Shown: positions 11,699-21,159 of the stretch, piece after piece | Position numbering within the stretch: position 1 is the first letter of the stretch | How the letters are laid out: every line of letters begins with the position of its first letter | From: Penium margaritaceum | Taxonomy: Eukaryota > Streptophyta > Zygnematophyceae > Desmidiales > Peniaceae | DNA length: 56,316 nt | Direction of reading: 5' to 3' | Assembly (NCBI GenBank): GCA_023375785.1 | Contig: SZWC01001167.1 | Coordinates: 32,157-88,472 of the forward strand | The notes under the pieces: model-generated | Told to the model about the DNA's origin: nothing | Databases searched by the model: none | The model's input: the letters and a program-made list of their open reading frames with translations, nothing else | Translations under genes and position numbers: made by a program

Positions 11699-12832
11699 TG
11701 GAGAATTTTAACGTGCTCCACCAGCTACAGCTTGCTGAAATATGGCCAAAAACGTCCTCGGTGAAGGCTCAAACTCAAAACTGGGACCTCATTGATTTTC
11801 TGGAAATTCTGGACAGAGACTCGGTTGTTTGAGCAATAAAATTTGTGCGGCACTCAAACGACTATCTTAGGAGGTGTGAGGTAGCTCGTTGGAAAGCTTA
11901 GGAGTTGTAAAACATGCTCACAATATTTGGGCATCAACGGAGAAATGTAGATTGAGTAGCATTGCTGCAAAGTGAGGGTCTTGGTGAACTTGGGATGAAC
12001 ACTTAGGAAAATCCTTAGTTCAACTCACAAGAGACAAGTGCCTCATATATCCGGCACACTATGATACACGGAGACACTTAGAAACACACAAGAAAAACAA
12101 TGAACCTTAGTCCGGGGCGCAGGTCTCACTTCTATGGTGGTTGAGAACCACTTATGCACCCTTGGCGGTGGCCACACCTTGTTGGACTACCCCTCACATG
12201 GTGGTAGTTATGACTCACAGAAGAAAACCCACAAAAAACACATTCCATGCACTTGTTGCGGTTAAAAACCGTGTACACACACTTTTGGGGTTATGCGACG
12301 CGACAAGCAAAAGAAACGCAATGCCATTTGGTGGCAAGTCGCGTATAAACGCGGCTTGGTCGCTTGGTGCGTTGGCGAGGCCGCGTCATGGAGTTACGCG
12401 ATGACTTGCGTGACTTGCAGGTGGCGTCATCGCGTAACAAACTAATTTGCACATGCGCCGCTCACACATGCGCACATGTTTGTTTGCACATCACGTGCGA
12501 CTGTTCCTCCTACACTCACACAAAAAAAAACAAACTGAGAAATAGATGGTGGCACATCGGTTTCTCTCCCATCTCGGAGAGTACATCCAAAACAGTTGGC
12601 CAGGGCCGGCTTACCCTCCCGTCCGGTTCTCGCGCGTTGTTGCGATGCTTGGACCGGGCTTCCCCCCTTTATTTTTGTTGCTCAACCCAGCCGGCCGCCA
12701 CGTGTGGCCATCCGCGTCGGCGGGTTTCGCCAAACCACCAACACTCCCACGTTGTGAGCACTCGCCGACCTTATCACAAGGGCTAGAAGCCAAAGAGACA
12801 ATTGTCACAGCACTTGAACTTGTAATCTGCCA
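11699..12832 (-). repeat. 3' LTR of the copia-type element
   Basis: It starts TGGAGAATTTTAACGTGC on the plus strand and matches 14803-15946 closely throughout. Weaker homology continues about 12 bp past 12832 (ttttgggtcttc against ttttgggacttc), so the boundary may lie slightly further right. Confidence 0.88.
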
Positions 12833-14711
12833 ATTTTGGGTCTTCAGCTTCATCTTCATTTTTCTTGCGGGCGAAGTCCAGCGGCCACTCAACTTCCATA
12901 TTGCTTGGGATGTCAAGATCCATGTCGATGTTGATGCCGGTATCACCAAGGAGCGTGTTGAGCCACGATGTGTCGGTGGTCCTCAACACGTCACTGATGG
13001 GCTCCGCCTTGATGTTGATCGCTGGCACGCAAGCCTTCTTGCCCTTTGCGCTTCGGACGCAACCCGCACTCTTTGCCGATCCCACTGCTACGGCATTCTT
13101 CACGCGTTTTGGTGGTGGAGGCACAACATTCCTTGTGGTGGTGTGGATGCTCTTGACTGCTCTGCTCCATGGCACCACGGGCAATCCATGTGGCTTCTCC
13201 AATGCCACAGCCGCTACTGCTGCTTTGCCTCCACCAAACTGCTCTGTGGATGTCCCATCTGCCACGTTGGCTTCCTTGACCTGCTCATGAACCATGGGAC
13301 TTGGAGGCACAAGGGATGGAAGCGCAATGCCAAGCACGTCAAACCCCGTTGCTCCCACTTTATCTCCACATCTTCCACCACATGCCACCGTGGCGGTCAT
13401 ACATGCCTCCGGAGTCATGACTTGACCACGCAATGGATAGAGAGCACCTTCACATTGCGTCACAAGCACCACGGCTCCTCCTTACACGACGTTATACTCT
13501 TCCTCATCAAAATGCACAGTACACCCCCTCTTTGCAAGCTCGATCACCGACACAAGGCTCTTTGCGAGCTTCGGCACATGAAGTACGTTGGTGAGCTTCA
13601 CATTGCTCACCTCTCCATCGACGTTCACATCCATGCACACCCTTCCTTCTCCCACTGCCGCCACAACCCCTTTGTCCCCCAACACAACATCTTGAGGATT
13701 GATGCTTGCATACTCGTCAAGCCACTCGCGGTGCGGAGTCACATGACGTGAAGCACCCGAGTCAACATACCACACGTCGGCAGAGATGGTGACGCTAGCC
13801 GCAAGCACAAAGATTTTATCGGAGGCCATTGTGGCGCACCTCTTCTTCCTCAAGGATGAGGAAGAAGAGGCGGAGGAGAATCGCTTACAATTTGCTTTCC
13901 ACACGGCACAGTCACGAAAGAGATGCTTGGTAGAACCACAGTGAGAACACGCACGGATCCACGTCGCCGGTGGTGCACCAACGGCTCCCATGTTGCCGTC
14001 GACCCTCGGGTGCACGTGCGTCCGGCTCACAAATGCGGTGTCCCGATCTTCGTTGTCACGTGCATGGCAGCACACTTCTTCATGGAGGAGCTTTTTCGTC
14101 AACTCCTCGAGGTTGAGGACGCCCGACTACGCCTCCAATGTGACAACGAGTGGTGAGTACAACTCCGGGAGCCCCTCCAACAACGTGAGGATGATCTCGT
14201 CGCTCCCGAACTCGGCTCCGGCTGCTCCGAGCTGCTCTGCCAGCTCTTTGGCATGGTTGATGTAGTCCTGCATCTCTTCACCCGCACCCATGCGAAGCTT
14301 GCAAAAACGATCCCGCAACATCATGCGATTCGTCACCGCTCCCGCTTCATACACCCCGCACAAGGCTTTCCACGCATCACACACGTGCTTGTACGGCTGC
14401 ACATATGGCATAAGCGGTGGCACGACGTTCATTGCAAGAAACATCAATGCCTTCCGGTTGTTTTTCACGAACCTCTCCGCCCTTTCAGCAGCTGCCCCCG
14501 CTTCCCCCGCACGCCCTTGCGTCACCACCGGGGATGCCGTCACGTGTGCTGATGCGACGCTCACATCCGGCACTTGCTCTGCTCCCGTCACAACCTCCCC
14601 AATCCCACGCTCCTCAAACACGAGTTGCATACAGAATTTCTAATTGATGAAGTTCGATGCACCCACGAGTTTGTCCACCACGTGGAACTCCTTGGTCGGA
14701 GCGGCGGCCAT
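12783..14711 (-). pseudogene. gag: gag-protease polyprotein of the copia-type element
   Basis: A single reading frame runs from ATG at 14711 to a stop at 12783, broken only by three in-frame stops: TAG at 14640-14642 (where NFINWKF is expected), TAG at 14127-14129 and TAA at 13482-13484. The N-terminus starts MAAAPTKEF. A UBN2-type gag domain follows (LMFLAMNVVPPLMPYV; LRMGAGEEMQDYINHAKELA; TLLEGLPELY). Next come a CCHC knuckle CSHCGSTKHLFRDC and a copia protease with VWYVDSGASRHVT, in which DSG is the catalytic triad, then VLHVPKLAKSLVSV. The last 230 codons are an unrelated, Ala/Val/Lys-rich then acidic tail that reads about 17 residues into the 3' LTR. Apart from the three stops the frame is preserved, which suggests fairly recent activity or selection for gag. 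A 401-codon frame on the opposite strand (12546-13751) is its antisense shadow. Confidence 0.88.
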
Positions 14712-14786
14712 GAGTGCGGCAGTGGTAGCTCCCGTCCCTCACTTGCTCGCGCTCGAGCGTCTCGGATGGCGAGAATCCTCCAAACT

Positions 14787-14798
14787 GCTCTGATACCA
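14787..14798 (-). other. tRNA-Met primer-binding site, copia-type element
   Basis: On the minus strand TGGTATCAGAGC occurs four bases after the end of the 5' LTR. It is a perfect match to the usual initiator tRNA-Met primer-binding site and fixes the orientation of the element. Confidence 0.93.
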
Positions 14799-14802
14799 CT
14801 TT

Positions 14803-15946
14803 TGGAGAATTTTAACGTGCTCCACCAGCTACATTTTGCTGAAGTATGGCCAAAATCGTCCTCAGCAAAGGCTCAAACTCAAAACTGGGACCTCGGTAAC
14901 TTTCTGGAAATTCTGGACAGAGACTCGGCCGATTGAGCGATAAAATTCATGAGGCACTCAAACGGCTATCTTAGGAGGCGTGAGATAGCTCATTGGAAAG
15001 CTTAGGAGTTTTATAACATGCTCATAAAATTTGGGCATCAACAGAGAAATGTAGATTAAGTAGCATTGGTGCAAAGTGAGGGTCTTGGTGAATTTGGGTT
15101 GAACACTTAGGAAAATCCTTAGTTTAACTTACAAGAGACAAGTGCCTCATACATCCGGCACACTATGATACACGGAGACACTTAGAAACACACAAGTAAA
15201 ACAATAAAACTTGGTCCAGGGCGCAGGTCTCACTTCTATGGTTGTTGAGAACCACTTCTGCACCCTTGGCGGTGGCCACACCTTGTTGGACTACCCCTCA
15301 CATGGTGGTAGTTATGGCCACCAGCTGACTCACAGGAGAAAACCCACAAAAAACACACTCCATGGACTTGTTGCGGTTGAAAATCGTGCACACTCACTTT
15401 TGGGGTCATGCGACGCAACAAGCAAAAGGAACGCGACGCCATTTGGCGGCGAGTCGCGTATAAACCCGGCTTGGTCGCTTGGTGCGTTTGGGAGACCGCG
15501 TCGTGGAATTGCGTGATGACTTGCGCGACTTGCCAGTGGCGTCATTGCGTCACAAACTAAATTGCACATGCGCCGCTCGCACATGCGCACATGTTTGTTT
15601 GCACATCACGTGCGACTGTTCCTCCCACACCCACACAAGTAAAACAGACTGAGAATTAGATGGTGGCACATCGATTTTCTCTCCCGTCTCCGAGAGTACA
15701 TCCAAAACAGCCGGCCGGGGCCGGCTCGCCCTCCCGTCCGGTTCTGGCAAGTTGTTGCGATGCTTGGACCGCATTTCCCCCCTTTGTTTTCATCGCTCAA
15801 CCCAGTCGGCCGTCACGTGCGGCCATCCGTGTCGGCGGGTTTCGCCAACCGCTAACACTCTCACTTGGCGAACACTCGCTGACCTTATCACAAGGGCTAG
15901 AAGCCAAAGAGACAATTGTCACAGCACTTGAACTTGTAATCTGCCA
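14803..15946 (-). repeat. 5' LTR of the copia-type element
   Basis: Direct repeat partner of 11699-12832. Its outer edge lies 16 bp from the ATG of the coiled-coil gene at 15963. A reading frame starting inside this LTR at 15660 runs in frame into that gene. Confidence 0.88.
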
Positions 15947-16146
15947 TTTTTGGGACTTCGACATGAAGAAGGAAAGGGAGGAGGAGATTCAGAGGGAGCA
16001 GCAAGTGAAAGAAGCTTCCAGGAAGAAGAATGAGGAAACTAAGCTGTGGATTGAGCGGAGCAAGGAGCGGTTGAGGAACCAGCAGTTGGAGACTAAGGTC
16101 TTTTTTAAAGTCTTTGAGAAGTTCGTGGACAAAAGGGAGGAGGAGG

Positions 16147-16835
16147 TGTTGTTCTTCTATGCCCCATGGCCACTGCTATGGGTTGACGGACAGGTTGGGC
16201 ATGCACTGCTCCCTTGGAGTAAGTCCCCCAAACCTTGTTTGTGGTGCAAATGCAAGCGAGACACCAGAAGTGTAGCGCAACGGATAGCATGTTGGACTTA
16301 GGGACAACAGGTCCTGCGATCGAGCCTTGATGTGCGCAGGAGGTTTTTTGACCTTCTAGCATAGGGGAAGTTTCTTAGACATTTCTCCATGCATGAGGAG
16401 AGTGCGCCACTTGGCGGTCAGTGGATGCGCCAATTGGCGGACTGGTGAGGTGGTGTGGAGTGACCACCCCAAAAGTGCCACTACCCACACACCTTAGAAG
16501 CCAGGCCTAGGACTATATGTACCAGGCTCATTCCTCATTCTAATTACACAATCTGGCCTTAGATGCTCCTCACAGAGTTGTCCAACTAAGGAACAGTATA
16601 AAGAAGACACTGGTTGGTCTAAGCCCCAGGAGTTAGTCTTTGACTAGCACCTCGCGCGAAAGTGACCAAGTGTTAAGTGGACACAGTTGCTAGCAAGTGA
16701 TTGCCTAGGAACTGCTCAGTGTGGAACCGTGATCCTGAGGGTGATATCTTCTCCTAGCTGAAATGCTAGGAGCGGACGGCAGGTGCTATTGTGTCGGCCC
16801 TATTTTCTAGTCCGTTTGCCTCAGGCCGGTTGACA
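16147..16835. mobile_element. TG...CA insertion with 5-bp target duplication (solo-LTR-like)
   Basis: The segment begins TGTTGTTCTTC and ends GGTTGACA, is 689 bp long, and is flanked by GGAGG at 16142-16146 and 16836-16840. Removing it restores an open coiled-coil frame exactly. TG...CA ends plus a 5-bp duplication are the signature of a solo LTR. It contains a TATA-like tataaag at 16597-16603. It also contains a tRNA-like pol III unit (16262-16349). No other copy is present in the window. Confidence 0.75.
16262..16349 (+). ncRNA. tRNA-Arg-like pol III unit inside the LTR-like insertion
   Basis: TGTAGCGCAACGGATAGCATG followed by GTTGGACTTAGGGACAAC closely resembles the D-arm and anticodon arm of plant tRNA-Arg. 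An A box TAGCGCAACGG (16273-16283) fits TRRYNNARYGG. A B box GATCGAGCC (16318-16326) fits GWTCRANNC. A run of six T at 16344-16349 could terminate pol III. The T-arm and acceptor stem do not pair, so this is not a working tRNA gene. A SINE head or an internal pol III promoter is more likely. Confidence 0.6.
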
Positions 16836-17759
16836 GGAGGTCCTGAGGAAGTTGGAGCAAAAGAGGGAAAAGGAGTGTCAGGATTTCACCCAAAGGCAGA
16901 TGGAGGCAGAGTTTGGCGGCAGCAGCCATGAGGAAGAGGAAATTGAGAGGCCAAAGGAGGAGGCTGTGGTGTTGGATCAAGCTGGAGCAGTTGTGGCTTA
17001 GACAATGGCCGCTCAATGTAGGGCACAGTCATGGGAGGAGCAGGACGCCGTATTGCTCCGCAGTCTTGAGGATGCTGAGGGACTATACTGTGACGACGAA
17101 TGCATTTACATTCCCATCCCAACAATTATCTCCACGGCTGAAGAGACCTCTGTGGAAGATGGTGAGCAAGTGGAGGAGCATGAGACAGTGGAGGAGGAGA
17201 AACCGGCAGAAGAGCCGGTTGAAACGGATGTGGAACAGAGAACAGGCATGCAGCCTGAGCAATGCTTTTGGGAAGGAAAGGATGCTTTTCTCCTTCAAGG
17301 GCTGGACGAAGCAGAGCAGCTCTACACCGTTGAAGACTACATTTATTTTCCCGTGATGAACAGTAGAGCTGAAGAACATTCTGTCAAGGATTTTTGTGCA
17401 GCAGAGGAGGTAGCTATGGAAGAGGACATTGAATTGTACTCAAAGATAGCTGTGGATGGAAACAGCAGGCGAAGCAGCACTGCTGATGATAGGCAGCAGA
17501 TCTGCAGCGGGGTGATTGGTCGGTCAAGCTATTGTGACGAGCTTGACCAACTGATGGACAAGTATTCCTCTGGCGAGACAGAAGAAGACTGGATCCATTG
17601 CTGCTGGAGGGTGGATGGCTCGCGCTATGAGCAAGGCAACACTTGGTTGCAGGAGAGCCGATCTGGTTGCACTTCTCGCAGGGCTAGCCTGTCATCACAT
17701 GGTGAATGATCATGTGACTCTCTCTGTTGCCCAAATATTTGGAAAGGAAGCTATGCATT

Positions 17760-19200
17760 TTCTTTACCTCCCCTCCTCCCCCCTTTTCCCGACCCCCTGT
17801 CTCTGAATTCTCTCCCAGCCAATGGCAAAGTCTGCCGACCTTACTGAGGCTATTCCAAAGAATTCTGAAACCTCACTGCAATAGTGTGGCCTTCTGTGGG
17901 CCATCCACCCAACTGAAAGCAGCCTAGTCAATGTAAGCCTGAAATTCAGTGTACTCTTGTCATGTTTCTTGTGATATCTATGCAAAGTTATACTCTATTG
18001 AAAATTTCTTTTCTTTTTCCATTCTCTTGCCAATGACGCCAATTTTGGCATCACCCTCACTTTCATGGTTATGGCCGCCAGTAGCCGCCACTATTGCTGC
18101 CTTGTGCCTTTTGTGGTTGAACCTACAGTTTCCATCAGGATTTCTTTCACCGTTCATATGTTTCTCACTATATTCGGAAATTGTTTTTTCCTTCATCAAG
18201 ACTTTTAAATGGAGTGTAGTGAGCCAGATCAATGAACTACGGACAAACATATTCTCAACACGTGTAAGGGGCAGATCACCATGTGTTCATTGGAGAATGC
18301 TGTTTATAGACTTCCAACTGGTTGTGTTGCGGGATGTAAGGGTTATGTATCAAGTCAGATAGAATCTTGAAGTTGCTTCTGTTACATATGGGATGTTTTC
18401 AATATTCTCAAAAGTCACAGTACCCTCAAGAAAGGAATTCAATGAAAGGGCAAGGTCCTCATCTTTGAAGCCCAAGAATCTAGCTCACGCTTTTACTGCC
18501 ACCGGTCATGCTCAAAACATGTCATGTGAGCTTGGTGGTTAGATTACACAACAAGGTGCTATTGTTGTGGATTAGGTCTCGAAAAATTCCGAGTCATGTA
18601 GGTGATTCGATGAATCTTTCAGTGCCTTGGGCCTAAACCAATCACCAAAAGACAGTTGCTGTATCATTTTTGGCATTGTAGAATTCATAGCAGTAGATTT
18701 TTTAGTAGATGACATTCCAATACGACGTGACTTCTTGGAGTTTTGCGGCAAGGTGTTTGACCTTGGGTGTTTTTTTGTGGGAAACTTTCCGGAATCCAAC
18801 CGGAATGAAACCAGCTCCTGTCTTTTCTCAATCCCTCTTGGTACGAGACGTCCCATTTGCTTCAGTGGAGTTTTGCAATAGCTCTTCAAGAGTCCCAAGG
18901 AATGTCAACATATGCCAACCAGACAACAGACATGCAAACCAAATGCAACACAGGTTCTGAGTTCTTGACAGCCTGTACATGGTTTCCATGGACCCACGGT
19001 AACGTCTTGGTTGCTTGTTATGCCCATGTACATTCATGGCACGGATTCAGATCAGCAACAGCATCCTGGCGAGCCGAAGAGTATCTAAGCTTCCATTTTT
19101 TTTGCAGCTATTTAATCAACATTGTTGACACTTTTATGTCAGCCATCAGCCCACCCACCAGCCAATGGAACTCCTTTGAGAGCCTGTTCAGATTTCTGAT
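17760..19200 (+). pseudogene. Decayed gene-like segment, copy 2
   Basis: Partner of the segment at 24-1560, with the same order of conserved blocks: a pyrimidine tract ending ctctcccag at about 17817, EAIPKNSET, IHPTES, GCVAGCKGYVSS near 18335, FTATGHAQNMSCEL near 18500, and a well-preserved open stretch at 18627-18881 (FIAVDFLVDDIPIRRDFLEF then CGKVFDLGCFFVGNFPESN). This last stretch is the best candidate exon in the pair. The copy lacks the MITE found in copy 1. Family unknown. Confidence 0.45.
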
Positions 19201-19682
19201 AACACCAACGCACTGATGAGGTACCCATCCTTTCCTCACACGTTGTCTCACACTGCCATTTGTCGCAGATGCGTGTTCTCTACAGCCTTGTGCACGCCTT
19301 CTTTCACATGCCGCTCGTCGTATTGCATATGTGACTTGCATTCCAACAAGGTGAGGTGGAGGAAAACCAAGAAAAGGTTTATCTCCCTTGTATCATGTCT
19401 GTGATAGTATGGTAACGCTGGTGAGAAATGTTGAAGCAATTATTTCTGCAGCATCTAGGACAAGTGATGGAAGCAATACAATGTAGCATGACAGCCGTTG
19501 AAACAAGTTATGGAAGCGACAGAAGCTAACATGCGAGACACAATAACCGCCACTGGACTCGGGGAAGTGCTGTTAGCCCTCACCTTGTTGTTGGAGCCCT
19601 TCAACAGCACCGGGGTCCCTACTTCCACTGGCGCTGGCATAGCCTGCCACTTTCATTGGTTAACATGAATCCAGAATGAAAG

Positions 19683-19698
19683 ACCCTAAACCCTAAAC
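19683..19698 (+). repeat. Two-unit telomere-like CCCTAAA stretch
   Basis: The sequence accctaaaccctaaac carries two tandem CCCTAAA units of plant type. It lies 10 bp from a long perfect hairpin. Two units can occur by chance. Confidence 0.6.
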
Positions 19699-19707
19699 AA
19701 AACTTCA

Positions 19708-19777
19708 TTTTCCACTCTTGGCCTCGGACACACAATGACAATATAGTCATTGTGTGTCCGAGGCCAAGAGTGGAAAA
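19708..19777. repeat. Perfect 32-bp hairpin
   Basis: Arms 19708-19739 and 19746-19777 are exact reverse complements around the six-base spacer aatata. Absence of any mismatch over 32 bp, in a region full of decayed sequence, implies a recent origin or an assembly fold-back. Confidence 0.95.
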
Positions 19778-20869
19778 GGAACGGGTCCCATGAATCGGTG
19801 CTCCATCGCACGAGAGGACGGTGGAGCGACGACCTTCTCCGTCATTGCTTTGGTACCAGTAGTTAGTAGGATTGTGTGGGGGATAGAGCACGAGGATATA
19901 GGAAACGCTATGGATGCTGCAAAGCTTACTTTGAAAGTGGAAACAAGAAGTGGTTATAAGTAGTTGGGTCGACCTTGACTTGGTGAACCTGGAGCAAGAC
20001 GCGCGAGGCGTGGCCATCGCCACCCCTGGGGTCGAGCCAACCCTCTCAAAACTAACCGATAGTTGATGCTGTGCGAAAAATCCGGCAACATGACCCCAAC
20101 ATGCATCCAAGCACATGCTATCATATACCAACCAGGCATGCAAGCATCCATCCACATCATCCTAAAGTGTGTTTGAGCATGCCAATTTTATGTCAGCAGC
20201 AAACCAAGTATCAAGAATAAGAGATTCTTGAGAGTAACTGGCTGGCACATAGGCACGAGACCATGGCTACGTAAATGGCGGGGGCATTCACAGCTTATCG
20301 GAGAAAACGCCCATCATGCTTGGATATGTTTCTGACTCTAGTGACTACTCGACGTGTGTTGCAGCCAGGTTTGTTTAACTTCTTGCAGAGATGCGTGTGT
20401 AAGGAGACCGGTGGACAGTGAAACAAGCACTGGGAGGTCAACACCTTTTGTACACCAAACCAACACCTGGCTGCGCGCGGTCATGGGAGGGCGTTGTTCT
20501 AGGAGCTTAGATGATGGCCCGTCCGTTTTTGTTCATGCACACAGAGTGTTGTTGTGTCCTTACTGTGACCTCTCGGCTCACGTCCATTGCTTTGCACATC
20601 CCTGAGGAGGCAGAGAGTACGGGAGACTCGGGGAGCAGACTCGAGTCCGGCAACTGGCGAGCAGCCTCCCTCTTTGAGGGAGAGTACGGGAGACTCGGAG
20701 AGCTCACGTCTGATCTCAAGACAATCTACTGTTGTGGCTTTTTGTCTGTGAACTGTAATGCCTGGGTAACCTAGTTTAGTCTTGCTTGTGAGATTGTGTT
20801 AGTTTGGACAGTCACAGGATAGAACAAAACTCAGGTTGTGGGCAAGTTGTGACGTGAGACGGGTTTTTT
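19778..20869. other. No gene recognised; short direct repeat
   Basis: No supported gene. The motif GAGAGTACGGGAGACTCGG occurs twice, about 68 bp apart, near 20613 and 20681. Part of this stretch may belong to the LTR whose end precedes the primer-binding site at 21080, but I cannot place the LTR start. Confidence 0.4.
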
Positions 20870-21079
20870 TTAGCGAGCACCGACGAGCTCTCTCTCGCCA
20901 GCCGACAGGTGGACTCGACTATTGAGTTCTACCCCGTACGTCTTACTCATCCTCACTCCATTGTTCTGACGTGTACACCTTGCACACTCGTCCGTTTTGG
21001 ACGTATTCAGTTGCGTTCTGACCACATTGTGGTGTTCCACACAGCTGTGCAATGGAACAGTCACTAGGAGTCTCTGTTC
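20870..21079 (+). repeat. Probable 3' end of an LTR
   Basis: This stretch sits directly before a perfect tRNA-Met primer-binding site, as the U5 end of a 5' LTR would. No partner LTR is visible in the window, and the boundary does not show a clean CA end. The internal region beyond is not recognisable as gag. Confidence 0.4.
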
Positions 21080-21091
21080 TGGTATCAGAGC
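21080..21091 (+). other. tRNA-Met primer-binding site, orphan
   Basis: TGGTATCAGAGC, a perfect match to the usual plant LTR-retrotransposon primer-binding site, without a recognised element around it. Confidence 0.65.
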
Positions 21092-21159
21092 AGGATGAGC
21101 CAAAGCTCGTCGCGTTGCGCGTGAGAGACGCGAAAGGTCCTGGGAGGGCAGATCCGCAA

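Larger units (their letters stand above)
11699..15946 (-). mobile_element. Non-autonomous Ty1/copia-type element with gag and protease only
   Basis: Two long direct repeats (11699-12832 and 14803-15946) flank an internal region of about 1.97 kb. Read on the minus strand, the 5' LTR (right) is followed by a perfect tRNA-Met primer-binding site, a copia-type gag, a CCHC knuckle and a copia-type protease. After the protease, where gag-pre-integrase, integrase, RT and RNase H should follow (about 3 kb in a full copia element), there are only about 0.6 kb of unrelated sequence before the 3' LTR. This resembles gag-only non-autonomous elements that depend on pol supplied in trans. I see no clear target-site duplication. 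Exact ends are uncertain by about 3 bp on the left and about 15 bp on the right. Confidence 0.88.
15963..17709 (+). pseudogene. Coiled-coil / acidic repeat protein gene, interrupted
   Basis: Reading from ATG 15963, the protein begins with a highly charged coiled coil (MKKEREEEIQREQQVKEASR; NEETKLWIERSKERLRNQQL). At 16146 it is cut by the 689-bp insertion 16147-16835. If the insertion and one copy of its 5-bp target duplication are skipped, the frame continues without a break as EEEV|LRKLEQKREKE. One in-frame TAG lies at 16999-17001. The second half is very acidic and contains an internal duplication: DAVLLRSLEDAEGLY...CIYIPIP and DAFLLQGLDEAEQLY...YIYFPVM. The C-terminal part is Ser-rich and has a WIHCCWRVDGSRYEQGNTW stretch. 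Total about 350 codons. I do not recognise the family. It could be a host gene 5'-truncated by the adjacent copia LTR, or a gene of a transposon. The insertion and stop argue that this copy is dead. Confidence 0.65.

Noticed and set aside
12546..13751. A 401-codon open frame on the plus strand
   Set aside because: It is antisense to the copia gag-protease frame, which has recognisable domains. The plus frame has none and starts inside the LTR.
11694..15951. Target duplication for the copia-type element
   Set aside because: Flanks TTTGT and TTTTT do not match convincingly, and the exact LTR ends are uncertain.
16262..16341. A functional tRNA-Arg gene
   Set aside because: D-arm and anticodon-arm parts resemble tRNA-Arg, but T-arm and acceptor stem do not pair.
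19683..19698. A telomere or chromosome end
   Set aside because: Only two CCCTAAA units, with ordinary repeat DNA on both sides.
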